Below are positions 25,001 through 34,905 of a DNA stretch of 64,000 nt, piece by piece. Each line of letters opens with the position of its first letter. Within the stretch, counting starts at the first letter, position 1. The notes beneath the pieces were generated by a model, which saw only the letters and a program-made list of their open reading frames with translations, ran no database searches and was not told the DNA's origin. Both the position numbers and the translations under genes were made by a program. Source of the DNA: Agelaius tricolor (lineage: Eukaryota; Chordata; Aves; Passeriformes; Icteridae); contig JALJCS010000009.1 of the NCBI GenBank assembly GCA_023055355.1, positions 44,112,501 to 44,176,500 on the forward strand, given 5' to 3'.

Positions 25001-28000
25001 ACTAAAGAATACTGAAAAGATACAGACAGAAGGCTAAAAGATATTAATGAAAAACTTGTGACTCTTTCCAGAGCCTCGACACAGCTGGACAGTGATTGGT
25101 CAATAAGTAAAAACAAATCACTTGAAACCAATGAAACAACCACCTGTTGGTAAACAATGTCCAAACCACATTCCAAAGCAGCAAAACACAGGAGAAGCAA
25201 ATCAGATAATTATTGTTTTCCTTTTTCTCTGAGGCTTCTCAGCTTCCCAGGAGAAGAATCCTGGGCAAGGGGATTTTCCCAGAAAATATGATGATGACAA
25301 CAGCTGCTTTCTGCTTTTCCTTCTTCTCTTTTTGTGCTTTTTCTCTGAGGGAGTGGTAAAGTGTGATGGCAGTTTCTGGAAGTACTTTCTAATCCACATT
25401 GATTTTTGTCCTTTCTGCTATGTCCCATTACTGCCCGTTTGTATATGCTGGTGGTACTCACAATTGTCACTACTCCTGCTTTGTGTACACTGGTGTCACT
25501 CACAATTCTTTGTTCTTGTCCTCAGACACTTGCAGGGGATTGTCTTGTTCTTGAGCAGTTGCTGAATATCAGTCCTACGACTCCTCTGTACCTGTTTAGG
25601 CCTTCAGATTTTTCCTGCACACACAAAACCAATGCAGAGAGTGTTCTGCTTCCCTGATTTTCTTCCTTGGGTGCTTCAGTGCGTTTCTGACAATAGAACA
25701 TCAAACTAAGCTTGGTCTTCTGAGCAAAGCCCTTTTAAACTAGAAATATCTCCTTCCCTATTGTTCAAACCAGTAAATTTATAAATTTAAACCTGCACTG
25801 ACTTTCTCTGCAGCTGTGTTCTGTTTAAGTTTTCCTTCTGCTTTAAGATCCCACAGTATTGACTGGCATTACTTTATATTTCTGTCTCTCTAATATTTTT
25901 GTTCCTTTCTAAATTTCTTCCTCACTGTCTCTCTCTTGGTTTCTGTGGCTCTTTTTAGTTTAGTCTCTGTTTTTAGGCTTAGTTAGCGTGCTGTTTGCTT
26001 TCTCTCCTGGATCTTTTGATTTCTTTGGGTTTTCTGGATTTCTTTGGATTTGACATGTAACCTCGTCATCTTCCACCAGGTGTCTCCCCTGCAGTCAGAT
26101 CTGCCCCTTTTTCACCAGCCCTTTGGAAAAGGTTCTGAACGGAGCTATTTGCTGCTCCACATTGTTTCTGTAAAGCCCAAGTTGAAAATTCCGTCCTGCA
26201 GTTGTGAAAACCTTAAGTTTCACAATTACAACCCAAATTGTTTGGGTTTATCTATGTTGGGAAGGAGAGGCGCAGTGCTGCTGGCTTATCAATCAGCAGG
26301 AGGCTGGGGATTATGTGGCTGCTGAACTGAGAACAGTGTTTTGAGGCTTAGCTGATGTTTGGGAGGAGTTGGTTTGCCTACCCCAGAGGGAAATCTGATG
26401 CCACAAGTGTGGGTGACCCTGCTGGTGTCATGAGTGTGATTTAGGCTGTTGTACTGGGGGCTGTTCACAAGGCAGGATCTTACTGACACATGGATCAGCT
26501 TATTACATGTTCCTAGGCACTAGAACAGGTCGTTCAGAGAAGCTGTGGATGCCCCGTCCCTGGAGGTGTTCAAGGCCAGGCTGAATGGAGCTCTGAGCAG
26601 CCTGGTCCAGTGGAAGGTGCCCCTGCATGCAGTGAGGGCTTGGAACTGGATCACCTTTAACAGCACTTCCAACCTAAACCATTCTGATTCTATGATTCTA
26701 TGATAGGAAAGAAAAATCTTTGATTAAAAAAAAGAAGGAGTATCTCAGATCCACTTCAGGCACTCTGATATTCCCTGGCCTGTGTCTGTGCAGCTGCCCA
26801 CAGTAAAGTCACAGCAGTCATGGCTGGCATGTGTGTGCTCTAAACAGATGGGCAGCCAGGCAGTTAGAGGCAACCTGAGGGCTGGCTTAATGAAATCCAG
26901 CTTTATTTCAGGCTGTGTTTTGCTACCCCTCTTTTTCCATGTGCTGACTTGTGTGCCTTGCCTTTGCAGCGTGGTGAGCACGGGCCTGTCTGCGTACCGC
27001 GATAAAACCACCATCAGTAATTTTGCTGCAGCAGGAGGTAAGAGTGCTGTAACCTTGTGTGCTTCTCTTTGTTAGCAAGGGTTGTAGCAGAAAAGCATAA
27101 GCAAGTTTCCACCTCCTTTGGGATTGAGCAGCTTCTGTGCTCTTGGGTTTTGTTTCTTGTTCCAGTGAGTTTGCTCCGTTGTTTGCCTGCTGCGTGCCTT
27201 TATTTGTAACAGAGATACTGATGCACTCCTGATCCCATTGGGGAGTTTTGTGGTTAATCTCCAAGATACTTGCTGGAGTGTTTTGGGTGAAAAATGCTTC
27301 TGTGGGGTAAAGGCAACACTTGGTGCATAACCTGTTCTCATAAGCACCTATTTAACAGAGAAAGCATTTTTTATTTCTACTCTTGGTAACAATTCAGCAC
27401 ACTGTTTATAGGCTGCCCTTTTCATGCTAAGTTTTGCATGCCCACTTTTGGCAACAGGGCTCTGGGTAAGTGATCTGCTTGTTCAGTTTTACAGGCTTTA
27501 TTGCCCTTACAGTTGTGGATACACTTTTTACTGATCCTTTCTGCCTTACATGGCAGCTACTATTATTAGCTGTTGTTGAACAGAAAAGAGAGTGAGGGAG
27601 ATCATGCTTCAGCCTAGAGAGAGCTTGGTTTTACTTTCATAGATACCTCTATAATACAGCAAAAACGTTGGCAGTTTTTCTGAAGCAGAAGGAACTTTGT
27701 GCAATGTTTCAGTGCAGAGACCATGGTGACTTTGTGGTGAAGGTCTGTTCCAATGGCCATCACACTTGGTTTCTGCTCTGTAAAAGCAGATGTCAGCTCA
27801 TCTTTCTGGAGAAGAGAAATGCAGCAAAGCAACTCCCTGTGTTGGTGTGAGATGTCTGTGGCGGGGGCTGTTTCTAGTTTCAGTGGTTTGTTCTTTTTTT
27901 AGCCTTCACAGGAGCCCTGTTCAGAATGCACTTGGGCCTGCAGGGCCTGGCGGGTGGTGTCGTGTTTGGAACAGCATTTGGGTGAGTTGTGACTGCTGCA

Positions 28001-29470
28001 CACACCGAGCCTGGAGTCGCAGGTGGGGCTACAGGAGCTTCCCTTCCTCTCTTGCCTTGAGGGATTCTCTGTATCCCTCATGATGATCACTTTTCTTCCA
28101 CCCTTTAAACTGTTTTTCTTTTCTTCTTTGTTTCTTGTTTTGTGTTTTGCTGTTCTCTCAGTAGTGAGAGCTCAGTGCTCTCAGTAGAGAATCTTATTTG
28201 ATGCTGTTTGCTTATTAGAGGGAGCAACATAGGCTCCACCAAAGCTAAAATGGGAAGTAGAAGCCATTAGGAAACACTGAGGGAGTAGCTGCATGGCTGG
28301 GCTGTAAGGTGACACATGTCTTTATGTGTGTCTTGCAGTCATGAATCTCCTAAAGTTCCCTGGGGCATGGAGGAGCCCATGGCTCTGTCTCAGAGGCTCT
28401 GTGCTTCTGGACAATGACTTCTAACTCAGGAGAAATCTGACTTTTCAAGCAGGACTGGGATTTCTTCTCAAAGTGCTGACCTGTAAATATCCTCACAAGT
28501 GAATCTGAGGATCCTACCCAAAAAAGAGAGGGAGCTTTACCAGTGAAAACACAAGTACTTCCAGAGCTGGATGGAAGCTGAGTAGGGGCATCACTGTCTG
28601 AAATATAGGTGTTCTATGGGGTTCTTACTGGGCACCATAAATCCTTCCACTCCTTTGTCCTGTGTGTGCCTGTCAACGAATAAATTCAAAATATATTATC
28701 ACTGGGGCTCCAGTGAGTCACAGGCTGGTGGGTGACAGTAGAACAGGAGTACCTTAGTCTGTGCTGTGATGTGAGTTTTGGGCCCCTGCATGCTCCTTTT
28801 GCTGATGGCAGTAAGTTATTGCTGTTGTGTGTCCCCTGGGTGACTTCTCTGCTTCCTCCCTCAGGGTTCCTGCAGGAGGCCTCCTGATGGCAATGTATGG
28901 CTTGGCTGGTGAGACCTTGCAGGAGAAGAGGAGTCGTGAGCGCAGGGAGCTGTACGAACAGAAGCTGGCAGAGTGGTGAGGAGCAGCTCTGTCCCTTCAG
29001 TTGTGGGCTAGGAGGGTGTCTGGGCCTGTGGGTTCAAACATTTAGAGAAACCACAACACACTAGGTTTTCTAAACCTCAGTTCTTGTCTTGGTTGTTGGT
29101 GTTGTTCACATACCAATCTTAGAAATGCTGATTTAGTCTTCCCAGTCTCTCCTTCATTGCTTCCTTCTTTCCATCCCTATTAAAGAGAGGAAATAAGGAG
29201 GATAGCTGGAGGCTTGGGGGAAAAAAAGGCCATGACACTGGTCATGTGAATTACTGAAACTTACTGACTAGTTCTAGAAGAAAATTTTCTAGAGCTTGGA
29301 TTCTGCAGTCATGTCTCTGTCAGGAGGATACAGGGATAAAATTGCTTTGCACTCTCTCTTCTCTCCTTAGGCAATCCAGACTCAGTATGACTGAAATCTT
29401 AGGCCAAACAGAAAGCAATGCCCAGGGAAGACCAGAGATGGAGAGAACAAGAGAACTGAAGAGCTACTGA
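22077..29470 (+). CDS. TIMMDC1: Mitochondrial complex I assembly factor TIMMDC1 (Tim17-domain protein), 7 coding exons
   Basis: A multi-pass inner-membrane protein needed for assembly of the membrane arm of respiratory complex I. Coding exons: 22077-22171, 22278-22443, 23637-23725, 26970-27037, 27903-27981, 28865-28975, 29371-29470. All introns are GT-AG and the total is 708 nt, 235 residues. The Tim17/Tim22/Tim23-type domain spans about residues 43-180. Its hydrophobic, glycine-rich helices are near 48-65 ([16 protein letters not shown]), 107-125, 135-152 and 154-181 ([20 protein letters not shown]). The conserved block FIRYGWRW is at 98-105. A charged C-tail follows. The match to human is clear in exons 2-6 and weak at both ends: the bird N-terminus ([10 protein letters not shown]) lacks most of the human leader, and the C-terminus stops about 25 residues earlier. 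The ATG lies in the CpG-rich block. I see no frame break. Confidence 0.95.
24890..25299 (-). mobile_element. Solo LTR of an avian endogenous retrovirus (ERVL-like) in TIMMDC1 intron 3
   Basis: A 410-bp element with TG...CA ends (TGTGGTATTTTC ... GATGATGACA), flanked on both sides by the 5-bp target duplication ACAGC (24,885-24,889 and 25,300-25,304). Read on the minus strand it shows LTR order: a GACCAATCA CCAAT box, a TATA-rich stretch (TATTCTTTAATATAATATAG) and AATAAA before the 3' end. A 5-bp duplication fits ERVL-type integrases. It holds no coding sequence, so it is a recombined solo LTR. Confidence 0.85.
26517..26703 (+). mobile_element. CR1 3' end in TIMMDC1 intron 3
   Basis: CR1 landmarks in order: AGAACAGGTCGTTCAGAGAA, GTGGATGCCCCGTCCCTGGA, GGTGTTCAAGGCCAGGCTG, CACTTCCAACCTAAACCATT and a terminal ATTCTATGATTCTATGAT. 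The terminal tandem octamer fixes the plus orientation. Confidence 0.9.
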
Positions 29471-30195
29471 GTCTTCCCCAGATCTCTGTTGTAAGAAGCT
29501 ACATAGCATTTTGGTCCTGCTTGATCCTTCAGTCAGAGGATCATGGAAGTTGTTTGTGAATGCAGTTGTATCCTGTGAAAAGGTGTTTTGCTGAAAACAT
29601 TGTTCAGGGATGGATATCACTGCACAAAGAGCTTGCAAGGGCCAAACCTGTTCCACCTGAGAAGTGGAAATACAGACTTTACAGACCAGAAAGTGTCATG
29701 TAGCTTTGGGAGGAAGTGAGGGTTCCAGAGTCTCATCTAGAACCCATTTCACTGCTGAAAATATCCAAAGCACCAGTGATGTAGAAATCCTCGAGGTAAA
29801 GGAGCCTGTGAATGGTTTGTGTGCTAAAGGTGCCCTGAATCCAAAAGTTAATTATGCTCTGGTAAAAGCTGCTCTTCAGACAGTGCCTGAACAACTTGCT
29901 GATGGTGGTTTCTTACTTGGACTTGGGATTTTGCAGTCAGTATGGAAGAAGGGTGGAGGAGCTGGGAATTACATGAAAATATCCTGAAAGAGGCATTCTA
30001 TTTTGGGTTCCTCAATAGAAGCCTGAGGGTGCCACAGAAAACATGACTTATTTCTGTGGTGACAGTGGAAGCCTTGGCACTGTGGACAGCTTTAACAACA
30101 AGAAGGCCTCTAATTTAATTTGCAATTTGGAAATCAGGGGGTGACTTTGAGAGAAATGTAGTTCAAGAGATTCAATAAAGCCATCCAGCAGTGGT
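29471..30195 (+). other. TIMMDC1 3' UTR
   Basis: From the TGA of exon 7 to just past AATAAA at 30,174. It contains an open frame without an early ATG (29,661-29,984) that I do not regard as a gene. UTR extent is inferred from the poly(A) hexamer. Confidence 0.6.
30174..30179 (+). terminator. Poly(A) signal of TIMMDC1
   Basis: AATAAA about 0.7 kb after the stop codon, with downstream G/T-rich sequence (GTGGTGACTGTGTCC). It is the first canonical hexamer after the TIMMDC1 stop. Confidence 0.6.
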
Positions 30196-30382
30196 GACTG
30201 TGTCCATAAGCTCTTTATGTCAGTACAGCTGGTACTGTGTTCCAGTACAGTGTTGGTACTAGAGAAGCATCCTTGAGTGATATTCCTTGAGAAGAGCTCA
30301 GAGATCTCACCAGACATCCCTGTACCCAGGCAGTAACAAAGGCAAGAGCCACGAGAGTGCCAGCTCTGTTGTTTTGTTCCAG

Positions 30383-33300
30383 AGATGAACTGTTCAGTCA
30401 GAGCTGTGACCTGTGGGTGGTGCTGCAGTTACTCTACAGAACATTGTCTCTCCTCAGAAGGGTGAGGTGGCCCATCACTGTCCCCCCAAAGCGGGAGGTC
30501 AGAATTCCTGTTCCCTTTCTTTGTTCTCCTGCTGAAAGGAATTACATCCAGGCAGGATTTTCGGGTGTTCTTCTCATAAGAAAAGAATCTGTTCTGGTTG
30601 AATGCTTTTCCAGATAATTAGTGCTGATTGAAATATGAACAGTTGATCCCACAGAGTGTATTCCACCCACCCAAAGCAGATTTTTGGCACAGTTTGCTTT
30701 CAAGAAGGTGTTGTGTTTTCTGACTCCTGAAGTGAGCATTTAATTTTTTAAACACTCCAGTGTAGCTCATTTTTCCATTGAAGGAACGTGTATTTCAGGG
30801 TTGTCATCAGCCAGCTCTGATTTTCCTTTTCTATGTGCAGATGAAGGATCTGCAGAGGTATGGATATATCTTTCCTTCTTCCTGTTTTAAGCTGTATGTG
30901 TTGGTGACAGTAATGGTGTTGTCCTTTGCCCCCCCAAAAAAAGAAAAGAGCCCTTTCTAAGTCACATTTTTGCCATTGTGCACACACAGCAATGTCTTAT
31001 CTTCTTCTTTTTTATCTTCTTTCTTCTTGTTATTACATCCCCACCCAATATCCCACACTCTTATCTGTACAGCAGCTCTGATGACATTTAGCTGTGTCAT
31101 TGCTCTGTCTCTATTCCTGTTTGGTGGTATTTTATGTGATGCCTAAAGAATACTAATTTTCCTGTGCCTGACCATTGATGCAGGGATGTTCTTCCTTGAG
31201 AGGGGAGGCTGAGCCAAGGTGTAGCAGTTATGTGAATTTTCTCTCTGTGCAAGGGAGGGCTGCTACATGTTCTTAAGGGGAAGCAGAGACTTCCAGCTAC
31301 ACTCAAGATTAGCAGCCATTTGTTTCTCAGTTTCTTGCTGAATTTAGCTCCCTGCACTTCCTTATTTCTTAGACTCCTGAATGGGGTGTGAAGAATTGGT
31401 TCAGAGTTTGTTTCTTACATACCTGTAAAGGATTCTTCACATCCCCACTCCCTCCACCCCCAGCAAAAGCACAGCACTGAAATTATTGACCCTCCACTTT
31501 CAGATTAGGTAACCCAAGGAGCAGAGGTGCAGTGAGAACACCTCATACTGGGTTTTGCTTTTGCAGGGAGCCTCCTGTTTGGAGGGAGAAGGATGATCTG
31601 TGGCTACACTGCTCAGCTAACCCCTGGCAAACAGAGGTGTGAGGGGTGTGGAAGTCACAAGTTGGGTTACCTCAGTGTCATTTTGTCATTGCTGTCAGCA
31701 CACTGGACAGAGCTGTGGCTTGATGCCAGCTGTACCTGGTACAGCTTTGTCAACACCTGCATCACCTACCTGGATGCTGTGAAATGGTGGCTAACATGAA
31801 TAACGAGGTTCTACCCAGTGCACAGACAGACATCTTTTATTACTAAGGAAAGGAAACTGAGTTTACAATTTATTTTTTAATACAATTAAAGGAGGAACCC
31901 CAGGAAACCTTATATACAAAACATCCATGGTAAACAGAGCAGCTCACTTGCTACAATGACACAGATATGAAGCTGAGAAAGTCTCACAGAAATTACTTGT
32001 GTGCAACTCATTGAATACAGCATAAGGCAATAGAAAACCTGATCCAGAGCATTAGTGCTTAGTGAAAAATGAACCAAATAACCTGATGCTAGACATATTT
32101 ATCAGTGAAATTTTTGGATTCCCTTAGAAGGAGTTACTGGAAGTGTTACTGGAGTCTGTGGTGATGTGGAAAGGTTTGGCACAGAGCAAAAGACAAACCC
32201 CTCTCCGGGAGGCTGCACAATCACTGGTCAGGAGCAGAAGAAGAGAGCATGGGATAGTGAGAGGGAAAACATGCTGGAACAATTGGCAGAGCTGTGGTGT
32301 GACTGGCAAGGTGCAGCTGCAGTGTGGTTATAGGGAAAAACACTGCTGGAAATCAGCAAAGTTGGAACTGCATGCCAAGAGAGGGTGGTCAGCCTGCAAG
32401 GAGCTGGTGGTTTGTGCTGGAGCAAGCACAGGCTGAAAAAACAGGAAACCTGCACAATGTGAGACACATCACTCATGCACCAAGTCCTGCAATAAGGTCA
32501 GGCTGCCTTTTGAAAACACCCTGATTTCTGTCACTTGTGTTCTGTTTGCAACCAGAACACAAAAGTGCAACTGTTTCCTTAACCCCCAGCTTACCTCCTT
32601 TTCTCTGTCTAAAACTCCTGTAAGAATGTTCTGAAGTTCCCATTACACGTGACACAATGGGAAAGCAGTAAAAAGGTGATGGCACAGCGTGACTCTGCAG
32701 GAGTAGGAAGGGAGCACGGTCTTATTTTTTACTTAATCTCAGAGCTCAGTATCCTATAAACCATTTTTAATCCTCCTATTTTCTCCAACAGTTTCTCAAT
32801 ATGTACCAGGTAGAAAAAAAAGTGAAATGGATGGACTATGTCTTTGCTGTGTCCTAGGAAGATAAGCAGCTCAAGTAACAACATATCCCACAAAGAGGAT
32901 GGCACTGTGCTTTCATACTTTGGTTTGCCCTGATAACGTGGATAGAACAGTGAGGGAATGGGTACAGCTTGCAGAGCAAAAGGGAAAAAAACATTCCAGT
33001 CAAACTCAGGGCAGAGTTGCTTGGGAAGCTTATTGGGGGTTGGGGCATTTTCCTCCTTTTCCCTCAAAATGAGAAGCCATTTTTTTCCTACACAGTAGGC
33101 AATAATGTCACCTGGATCAGATGAGTCCTGTTCAATGTTAGCATCCTGTAGGGAAATTCCTTCTAGTCCTGGCTGGGTAGAGACAACACTGGCAGAAAGC
33201 AGCAATGTTCAGTGCAAAGTAAATCTCCTCACATTGCTGTGAGAAACTCCCAACAATCTGCAGAGCTTTCCCTCACAAGTATCCCGTGGCAGATGTACAC

Positions 33301-34585
33301 ACAGAGGCAGACCCGCGTTTATGAAGCAAGGCCAGAGTTACATTTGATGACAGCAGATACACAGGAGATCACCTCTGGCTGTCGCACAGGCTCCAGTGGG
33401 GCTTTGCAGGTGTGGCTGGGAAGGAAGGAATGCGCGTGGAAGCTTGGCCGTGTGTGTGCACAGGTGGTGTGGCTGTACCTTGGTGCTTGGGTTGGCAAGG
33501 CTGTCCTTTCAGGAGACAAAGGTTATGAGAACTTGTGCCACTGCAGTGGGTAAGCAATATTCATTAGCTCCTAGGAGTGCTGTCAGTGTGTATCGTTCCC
33601 TAAAAGGTCTCATAGCGCTGCAAATAAGCATGGGGCACGTAGGCTCACTTCCAAGGTGTCTTTTTTAAATGAAAAACGTGTCCACTATTTCCTCTTTAGG
33701 GGAGAAGGGATGTGTATCTGTAATGGTCGAGTCCAAATCCAAAGTCCTCCAGCAGGAAGAACAGATAGATACTTGTGTGAGGCTGAATATAAAAGAAGTT
33801 TTGGCTGCTCCCACTCGCAATGTGGAGGCACAAACTGAAGAGACTGCAGGATTTTGGGTGTCCCAAAGGGCAGCTCCGTGTTACTGAAGGGGCAGGTGGG
33901 CATGGGCTCCCTGCTAGGGCTCTGCAGGTCCCTGATTGTCACAGAGGGTTGTCACAGGTTGTCACAGAGCAGCCAGAGGTTGCCGAAGTCCTGGTGTGGC
34001 ACTGGTGACATCCTTCTGCCCGCTGCAGGAACACGGAGGCGCCTCTCAGCTGGAATGCCAGCGACCTCCCTGTAACGAGGCCACCGCAGGGCTTCGGTGG
34101 CGTGGGCAGGATTTGCATCGTCCACAGGAGGTCGTGTTCCAGCCGTGGTGAGCAGAGTTCTCCTGCTGCCACCCCCCTGCAGAGAGCCAATGCAGCAAGC
34201 AGCGCTGTACAGCCAACAGTGGAGTCTGCAGTGCGGGATGCACAGCGTGAAGAACCTGAGGAATCCGAGGAAAAGATGTCACTGATTTTTTTTGTTTTTC
34301 ACACCTCAACCCAGTAATGCTGCGGAGCCGACAAACAGGTATCACCTGCCAGAGTCCTCCACAAGAGGGCTCCTGGTCCCTAAACTCGGAGCTGTTCTGG
34401 CCCACGTTCCCTGCAAAAACCTTGGGAACAGAGTGAGGATGACTAGTGAACGTGCTTCCCTCTTTAAGCAGCAGCAGGACATGGCAGTCAGCCACCAAGG
34501 AAGCACAGCTTCCATCCCAGTCCACAGACAGCTGGAGTCGGGAAGCACCAGCCACCGACAGGAAAATCCTGGCAAACTTTTATAG
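30383..34585 (+). CDS. Candidate unassigned multi-exon gene (3' part), between TIMMDC1 and CD80
   Basis: Not recognised as a known family. Eight exon-like blocks join in phase without a stop: 30383-30461, 30841-30857, 31567-31636, 32128-32310, 33513-33549, 33700-33857, 34029-34147, 34315-34585. From the first block this gives about 311 codons ending in TAG; an upstream exon must supply two bases and the start codon, and it was not found. Strong splice sites include the acceptors TTTTGTTCCAG, CCTTTTCTATGTGCAG, TTTTGCTTTTGCAG and ATTTCCTCTTTAG, and the donors AGG|GTGAGG, TGG|GTAAGC and GTG|GTGAGC. The donor at 33,857 (TGG|GTGTCC) is poor, and alternative frames are open in blocks 6-8, so everything after 33,700 is less certain. 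Segments such as LWVVLQLLYRTLSLLRR and VLQQEEQIDTCVRLNIKEVL look helical and charged. It could be a real gene missing or diverged elsewhere, a noncoding RNA, or a chance chain. Confidence 0.3.
33138..33172 (-). CDS. CD80: Alternative CD80 terminal exon candidate
   Basis: On the minus strand a usable acceptor (TTGTCTCTACCCAG) precedes 35 bases that, spliced to the phase-1 donor of the CD80 transmembrane exon, add the short basic tail ARTRRNFPTGC and a stop. Basic residues there resemble the arginine-rich human CD80 tail. Minus-strand AATAAA hexamers at 31,869-31,874 and 31,836-31,841 would give a 1.3-kb 3' UTR. Using the next AG, four bases further on, would instead open a frame of nearly 150 codons. 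It competes with the exon at 38,205-38,239, which has a stronger acceptor and a much shorter intron. Confidence 0.25.
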
Positions 34586-34782
34586 CAAAAGAGAATGGCT
34601 TTATTCTGTAGGTGAACTCCTGCCACTCCCATCACAAAACTCCCCAAAATTCATGCTAACCAAGGCTCTAGTATCTGTTCCAGACAGGGCCTTCCCCAGA
34701 GGAAAACATGAGTGGGTGGTCAGGTTTGGAAATGAGACAAGTGGCCTGAATGAGAGTTTCCCCTCCTTTCCATCTCCAAACT

Positions 34783-34788
34783 ATTAAA
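34783..34788 (+). terminator. Possible poly(A) signal of the unassigned plus-strand unit
   Basis: ATTAAA about 200 bases after the TAG at 34,583-34,585, followed by T-rich sequence. It would give the candidate unit a short 3' UTR. Support is weak because the unit itself is uncertain. Confidence 0.25.
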
Positions 34789-34856
34789 CTTTTACATTCT
34801 GCAGTGCACAGTTTGACAAAGTCGTGACTTCCAGGACCCCACAGCTGTTGCTCTAG

Positions 34857-34905
34857 GGCATTACCCTGGCAATTCTGCAGGCATTACCCTGGCAATTCCG
34901 CAGCT
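34857..34905. repeat. 24-bp tandem duplication
   Basis: GGGCATTACCCTGGCAATTC followed by TGCA, then the same sequence again with one C for T change. Two copies head to tail. Confidence 0.85.

Noticed and set aside
24890..25299. LTR considered as a full provirus edge
   Set aside because: Target duplications flank both ends of a single LTR and no internal retroviral sequence is attached, so it is a solo LTR.
32729..33205. 158-codon minus-strand open frame near the alternative CD80 exon
   Set aside because: It opens with a non-ATG codon in an intron-like tract, lacks any domain, and could be reached only from a second acceptor four bases inside the alternative CD80 exon. More likely 3' UTR or intergenic sequence.
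33513..33838. Cys-rich alternative frame through 33,700-33,838 (CICNGRVQ, YLCEAEYKRSFGC)
   Set aside because: It joins only to a different frame of the upstream block and hits a stop at once. The other frame continues the phase set by four earlier blocks. Kept as an ambiguity, not a feature.
34046..34555. 169-codon minus-strand open frame
   Set aside because: It has no recognisable domain and lies opposite the plus-strand blocks with better splice sites. It is rich in Cys, Trp and His, as expected for a shadow frame.
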